Below, in pieces: positions 16,890-20,812 of a stretch of DNA of 20,812 nt. Every line of letters begins with the position of its first letter. Within the stretch, counting starts at the first letter, position 1. The position numbers and the translations under genes are program-made. Under the pieces are notes generated by a model. The model saw only the letters and a program-made list of their open reading frames with translations, was not told the origin of the DNA and searched no databases. Source of the stretch: Bacteroidia bacterium (lineage in GTDB: Bacteria; Bacteroidota; Bacteroidia; AKYH767-A; OLB10); contig JANWID010000194.1 of the NCBI GenBank assembly GCA_025450095.1, positions 1 through 20,812 on the forward strand. The letters run 5' to 3'.

Positions 16890-19800
16890 GTGTATTTTAA
16901 AAGTTTACTGAAGATTGGAATTGCTGCAGGCTTTGCTTTACCGGTTATTGGTCTGGTATCAGGAGGCGCACCTTCCATAAGTTCCGATTCGTTTTTCGAA
17001 CAGCCTTCGGGTATTTCTGTGGCTCTTGCCGATTCGGATACCCTGCATTATCCGTGGAATGATAACCTGACAGATCCTTTCTCCAACACCCCCGATCAAA
17101 GTCCGTTGTACCTGGGAAATCCTTCCAACATCAAAACGGATGTGGAATATGATCCTGATGAAAACCAGTACAACATCAATGAAAAGATGGGGGATATGTT
17201 TTACAGGAATCCTTCGTACCTCACCTTTGATGAATTTGTAAGAAGCGAATACAGCAAATCAACCAACGATTACTGGAAAGAAATTTCAGCAACCAGTTCT
17301 GAAAATCAGAAACGCAGCATCATCCCCAAAATATACATTGGCGGGCAGGCATTTGACAGGATTTTTGGTGGCAACACCATCGATATTCGTCCGCAGGGTT
17401 CTGCGGAGCTTACGTTCGGAGTAAATATTTACCGCAACGATAATCCTTCCATTCCTGAGAAGCAACGTCGGAATGCTACGTTTGATTTCAAGGAAAAAAT
17501 CCAGATGAACGTAGTGGGAAATATCGGTGAGAAAATGAAACTCACCACCAACTACAATACAGAAGCCAGCTTTGATTTTGAAAACAAAATGAAACTGGAA
17601 TACACCGGGTACGAAGATGAGATCATCAAGAAAATAGAAGCTGGTAATGTTTCACTCCCGCTTTCAGGTTCACTCATCCAGGGAAGCCAAAGCCTTTTCG
17701 GAATAAAAACACAGCTTCAGTTCGGCCGGCTGATGGTAACGTCGGTAGTATCGCAACAGGAAGGACAGTCTTCAACAATTGATGTTCCTCCGGGTGGCGG
17801 ACAAGTTTCAAAATTTGAAATTCCCGTTGACCAGTACGAAGCGAACAAACATTATTTCCTTGCCGGATATTTCAAAGACAATTATGACAACGCGTTAAAG
17901 AATCTTCCGATCATCAATTCTCCGGTTAATATCACCAAGCTGGAAGTATGGATCACGAACAAAAACAGCAGCACGGAAAACACACGTGATATTATTGGAT
18001 TCATGGATCTTGGTGAATACAATTTTTACAGTACTTCGTTCATCTCTCAGGGTACATCAGTTTTTCCATCCGACAGTTTGTCGAACAACCTGTACAAACT
18101 GATGAATAATCAATACCTGGCTGCGCGCGATATCAATACAGTTTCGCAGTCGCTAGATCCTCTTGCAGGACCGCCAAACAACTTCGCTCCGCAGCAGGAT
18201 TATGTGCGGTTGGTTGGTGCAAGAAAGCTGAACACAAACGAATATAACTACAATGCAAGACTGGGATATATTTCATTGAACCAGGCACTCAACAGCAACG
18301 AGGTGCTTGCCGTCGCATTCGAATATACTGTTGGAAATACAGTTTACCGTGTGGGTGATCTTACTACGTCGGGTATTAATCCTCCAAAAGCACTTTTCCT
18401 CAAAATGCTGAAAAGTACAAACATCAGCACAACGTTACCAACGTGGGACCTGATGATGAAAAACGTTTACTCCATCGGTTCTTACCAGGTACAGGGAGAA
18501 AACTTCCGTCTGAATATTATTTACAACGACAATACCGACGGGCTTATAAAAATTAATTACCTGCCATTGCCAACAACTGAAACCAAGCTGAATGGTATTC
18601 CACTGGTACAGGTAATGGGACTTGACCGCCTCGATGCACGAAACGATCCTTTTGCGGATGGTATATTCGACTTTGTGGATGGAGTCACCATCAATGCGAA
18701 TACAGGAAGAGTTTTCTTCCCCGTAAGGGAACCATTCGGAAGCTATCTGCGATCGAAGTTTATGAACCCTGCCCTGGCGAACAATTATGTTTATGATCAG
18801 CTTTACGATTCCACACGAACATCGGCACAACAGCTTCCGGAGCTGAATAAATTTACATTGATGGGAAGCTTTCAGAGTTCTTCGAGTTCAGAGATTTTCC
18901 TGAACGCGATTAATATTCCGCAGGGATCGGTAGTTGTTACTGCAGGAGGAATTCCACTTACTGAAAATGTGGATTACACGGTTGACTATAACCTGGGTCG
19001 AGTAAAAATTATTAATGCGGGAATCCTGGCGTCCGCAACTCCTATAAAAATTTCACTGGAAAGTAATTCACTTTTCAGCATACAGTCGCGGTCGTTATAT
19101 GGAACCCGGCTCGATTACCTCGTCAACAAGGATTTTAATGTAGGAGGTACATTCCTGTTCCTGAACGAACGCCCGATTACTCGAAAAGTGAACATCGGTG
19201 ACGAACCGATACGAAATATTATCTGGGGTGTTGATGGAACGTATTCTACCAATTCACGATTCATCACGCGTATGATTGATAAGCTGCCGTTTATCGAAAC
19301 CAAGGCTGAGTCACAGGTAACTTTTACAGGAGAATTTGCAAACCTGATTCCGGGAACTTCCAAAGCGATCGGTAATAAAGGAAATGCGTATATCGATGAT
19401 TTTGAAGGAAGCCAATCGACCATTGATTTAAAAAATCCCGGAAGCTGGTTCCTGGCATCCGTTCCACAGGGACAAACTTCATTATTCCCCGAAGCAGTTT
19501 TTAACAATGATCTCAAATCAGGATTCAACCGTGCCCGTCTTGCATGGTACACCATCGACCCAACTGTATTTTACAGAAGTAATAACAGCCTGTTGCCTCC
19601 CAACATTACCGATGCTGATCTTTCCGATCAGAACGTCAGGGAAGTTCTCGAAACAGAATTATTTCCATACAAAGAAAATATTAACGGGCAGGCTACCACT
19701 CTGAATATTCTCAACCTTGCTTACTATCCTCTATCAAGAGGCCCTTACAACTATGATGTAAATCCTATACCCGGGATTTCTGCCGGTATTACCAATGATG

Positions 19801-20812
19801 GATTGCTCATCAGTCCGGAAACTCGATGGGGAGGATTGATGCGCAGGATTGAAACATATGATTTTGAAACCGCGAACGTGGAGTTTATCCAGTTCTGGAT
19901 GATGGATCCTTTTCATAGTGATTCTAAAAATGGCACGCCTGGTTTACCTGGTTCAGGATCAGGTGGTCAACTTTATTTCAATCTAGGAGATATTTCAGAA
20001 GATATCCTGAAAGATTCTTATCGTGGTTTTGAAAACGGCTTGCCTGCAGCGACCAACAATTTTACTGTCGACAGTACCAACTGGGGACTTGTCCCGGAAG
20101 CGCAGAGTATCGTAAACGCATTCGACAACGATCCCGCCGCACGTGCTGAACAGGATGTTGGTCTTGATGGCCTTTCCACAGTGAACGAACGCGACTATTT
20201 CAAAGCACAGTTCCTGGATCTTGTTGCAGCATTTGGAACTGCTTCGGCTGCTTATGTACAGGCGCAGGAAGATCCCGCTTCCGATAATTTTCAATATTTC
20301 AGGGGAACTAACCTCGATAACCTGGATGCTGACATCCTGGAACGTTACAAGGAATATAACAACACCGAAGGCAATTCAACTACTACTGAACAATCTCCCG
20401 AGCCTTATTCTACATCCGCTACCAATATCCCCGACGGTGAGGACATCAACCGGGATAATACCATGAACGATTTTGAAAATTATTTTCAATATCAGGTGGA
20501 TCTCACACCCGGCATGGTGGTAGGTACCAATTATATTGTAGACAAAATTACAACCAGTGTGGTAGCGAAGGACAACTCGGTTAAGGATATTACCTGGTAC
20601 CAGTTTAAAATTCCGGTAAATTCTCCAAGTGAAGTAGTAGGAACTGGTGCCGACCTGAAGTCGGTGAACTTTATCAGGATGTTCCTGCGTGGCTTTACCG
20701 ATACCGTGGTACTTCGTTTTGCAAAACTGGAACTGTTGCGTGGAGAATGGAGGAAATACGATTACTCGCTTCTTTCTCCTGGTGAATATATCCCTGTGGA
20801 TCCAAGCAACAC
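16890..20812 (+). CDS. sprA: T9SS outer-membrane translocon protein SprA/SOV, N-terminal part (runs off the window)
   Basis: SprA forms the very large outer-membrane beta-barrel through which type IX substrates leave the periplasm, and it is needed for gliding in motile relatives. The frame is open from 16890 to the window end (1307 codons plus two bases) and continues beyond it; complete family members are about 2400 residues. Only a GTG at 16890 fits the start, because an in-frame TGA lies at 16881-16883. It gives a hydrophobic signal peptide, MYFKSLLKIGIAAGFALPVIGLV. Family signatures are visible: GNIGEKMKL near residue 210, NDPFADGIFDFVDG (585-598) and GNAYIDDFEGS (831-841). Frame checks at several points, including the last line, agree, so I see no frameshift. 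The preceding 200 bases show no convincing promoter, so transcription from the maeB-ruvA side is possible. Confidence 0.95.
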   Translation, partial: MYFKSLLKIGIAAGFALPVIGLVSGGAPSISSDSFFEQPSGISVALADSDTLHYPWNDNLTDPFSNTPDQSPLYLGNPSNIKTDVEYDPDENQYNINEKMGDMFYRNPSYLTFDEFVRSEYSKSTNDYWKEISATSSENQKRSIIPKIYIGGQAFDRIFGGNTIDIRPQGSAELTFGVNIYRNDNPSIPEKQRRNATFDFKEKIQMNVVGNIGEKMKLTTNYNTEASFDFENKMKLEYTGYEDEIIKKIEAGNVSLPLSGSLIQGSQSLFGIKTQLQFGRLMVTSVVSQQEGQSSTIDVPPGGGQVSKFEIPVDQYEANKHYFLAGYFKDNYDNALKNLPIINSPVNITKLEVWITNKNSSTENTRDIIGFMDLGEYNFYSTSFISQGTSVFPSDSLSNNLYKLMNNQYLAARDINTVSQSLDPLAGPPNNFAPQQDYVRLVGARKLNTNEYNYNARLGYISLNQALNSNEVLAVAFEYTVGNTVYRVGDLTTSGINPPKALFLKMLKSTNISTTLPTWDLMMKNVYSIGSYQVQGENFRLNIIYNDNTDGLIKINYLPLPTTETKLNGIPLVQVMGLDRLDARNDPFADGIFDFVDGVTINANTGRVFFPVREPFGSYLRSKFMNPALANNYVYDQLYDSTRTSAQQLPELNKFTLMGSFQSSSSSEIFLNAINIPQGSVVVTAGGIPLTENVDYTVDYNLGRVKIINAGILASATPIKISLESNSLFSIQSRSLYGTRLDYLVNKDFNVGGTFLFLNERPITRKVNIGDEPIRNIIWGVDGTYSTNSRFITRMIDKLPFIETKAESQVTFTGEFANLIPGTSKAIGNKGNAYIDDFEGSQSTIDLKNPGSWFLASVPQGQTSLFPEAVFNNDLKSGFNRARLAWYTIDPTVFYRSNNSLLPPNITDADLSDQNVREVLETELFPYKENINGQATTLNILNLAYYPLSRGPYNYDVNPIPGISAGITNDGLLISPETRWGGLMRRIETYDFETANVEFIQFWMMDPFHSDSKNGTPGLPGSGSGGQLYFNLGDISEDILKDSYRGFENGLPAATNNFTVDSTNWGLVPEAQSIVNAFDNDPAARAEQDVGLDGLSTVNERDYFKAQFLDLVAAFGTASAAYVQAQEDPASDNFQYFRGTNLDNLDADILERYKEYNNTEGNSTTTEQSPEPYSTSATNIPDGEDINRDNTMNDFENYFQYQVDLTPGMVVGTNYIVDKITTSVVAKDNSVKDITWYQFKIPVNSPSEVVGTGADLKSVNFIRMFLRGFTDTVVLRFAKLELLRGEWRKYDYSLLSPGEYIPVDPSN

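Noticed and set aside
18435..18830. Minus-strand frames across the sprA region
   Set aside because: The plus-strand SprA frame is continuous and carries family signatures, so these are shadows.
1..20812. Novel defence, mobile or biosynthetic system
   Set aside because: All large frames match housekeeping or T9SS-related families. There are no transposase, integrase, nuclease-helicase or CRISPR-like repeat signals, and composition is even.

Overview
The window looks like chromosomal DNA from a member of the Bacteroidota. The evidence is a sprA gene (outer-membrane translocon of the type IX secretion system, T9SS), three secreted proteins with T9SS type A C-terminal sorting domains, the tandem order maeB-ruvA-sprA and the pair asnS-rpoN, both of which I recall as typical of this phylum, and the weak use of Shine-Dalgarno-like sites. 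The sequence does not let me place it more precisely. Most of the window is ordinary housekeeping DNA. I see no rRNA, tRNA, CRISPR array, insertion sequence or prophage, and no sign of a large transferred island.

Layout. Positions 99-3678 (+) hold nrdB and nrdA, the two subunits of an aerobic class Ia ribonucleotide reductase, closed by a clear intrinsic terminator. Next (+) are a THUMP-domain RNA methyltransferase (3768-4973) and a small SnoaL/NTF2-like protein (5111-5476), separated by a spacer with two degenerate palindromic repeats. From 5522 to 12759 everything reads on the minus strand. In transcription order these are an Omp28-like secreted protein with a thioredoxin-type CGPC motif, a repeat-rich (propeller-like) secreted T9SS cargo, asnS, rpoN (sigma-54) and a degenerate PAP2-like membrane protein. 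A divergent intergenic region (12760-12986) leads back to plus-strand genes: a small T9SS cargo protein, maeB (malic enzyme fused to a phosphotransacetylase-like domain), ruvA, and sprA, which starts at a GTG (16890) and runs off the right edge.

How the parts relate. nrdA and nrdB supply dNTPs. asnS, the RNA methyltransferase and rpoN serve translation and transcription, maeB serves central carbon metabolism, and ruvA serves recombination. The secretion theme is the one functional link: sprA encodes the pore through which the three sorting-domain proteins are predicted to be exported. I see no dedicated defence, biosynthetic or mobile system. The observations most worth a second look are small ones: the long stem-loop behind rpoN, the REP-like palindromes at 5041-5090, a nested hairpin before maeB, the thioredoxin-like T9SS cargo, and several start codons that need moving from naive TTG-initiated readings to internal ATGs.
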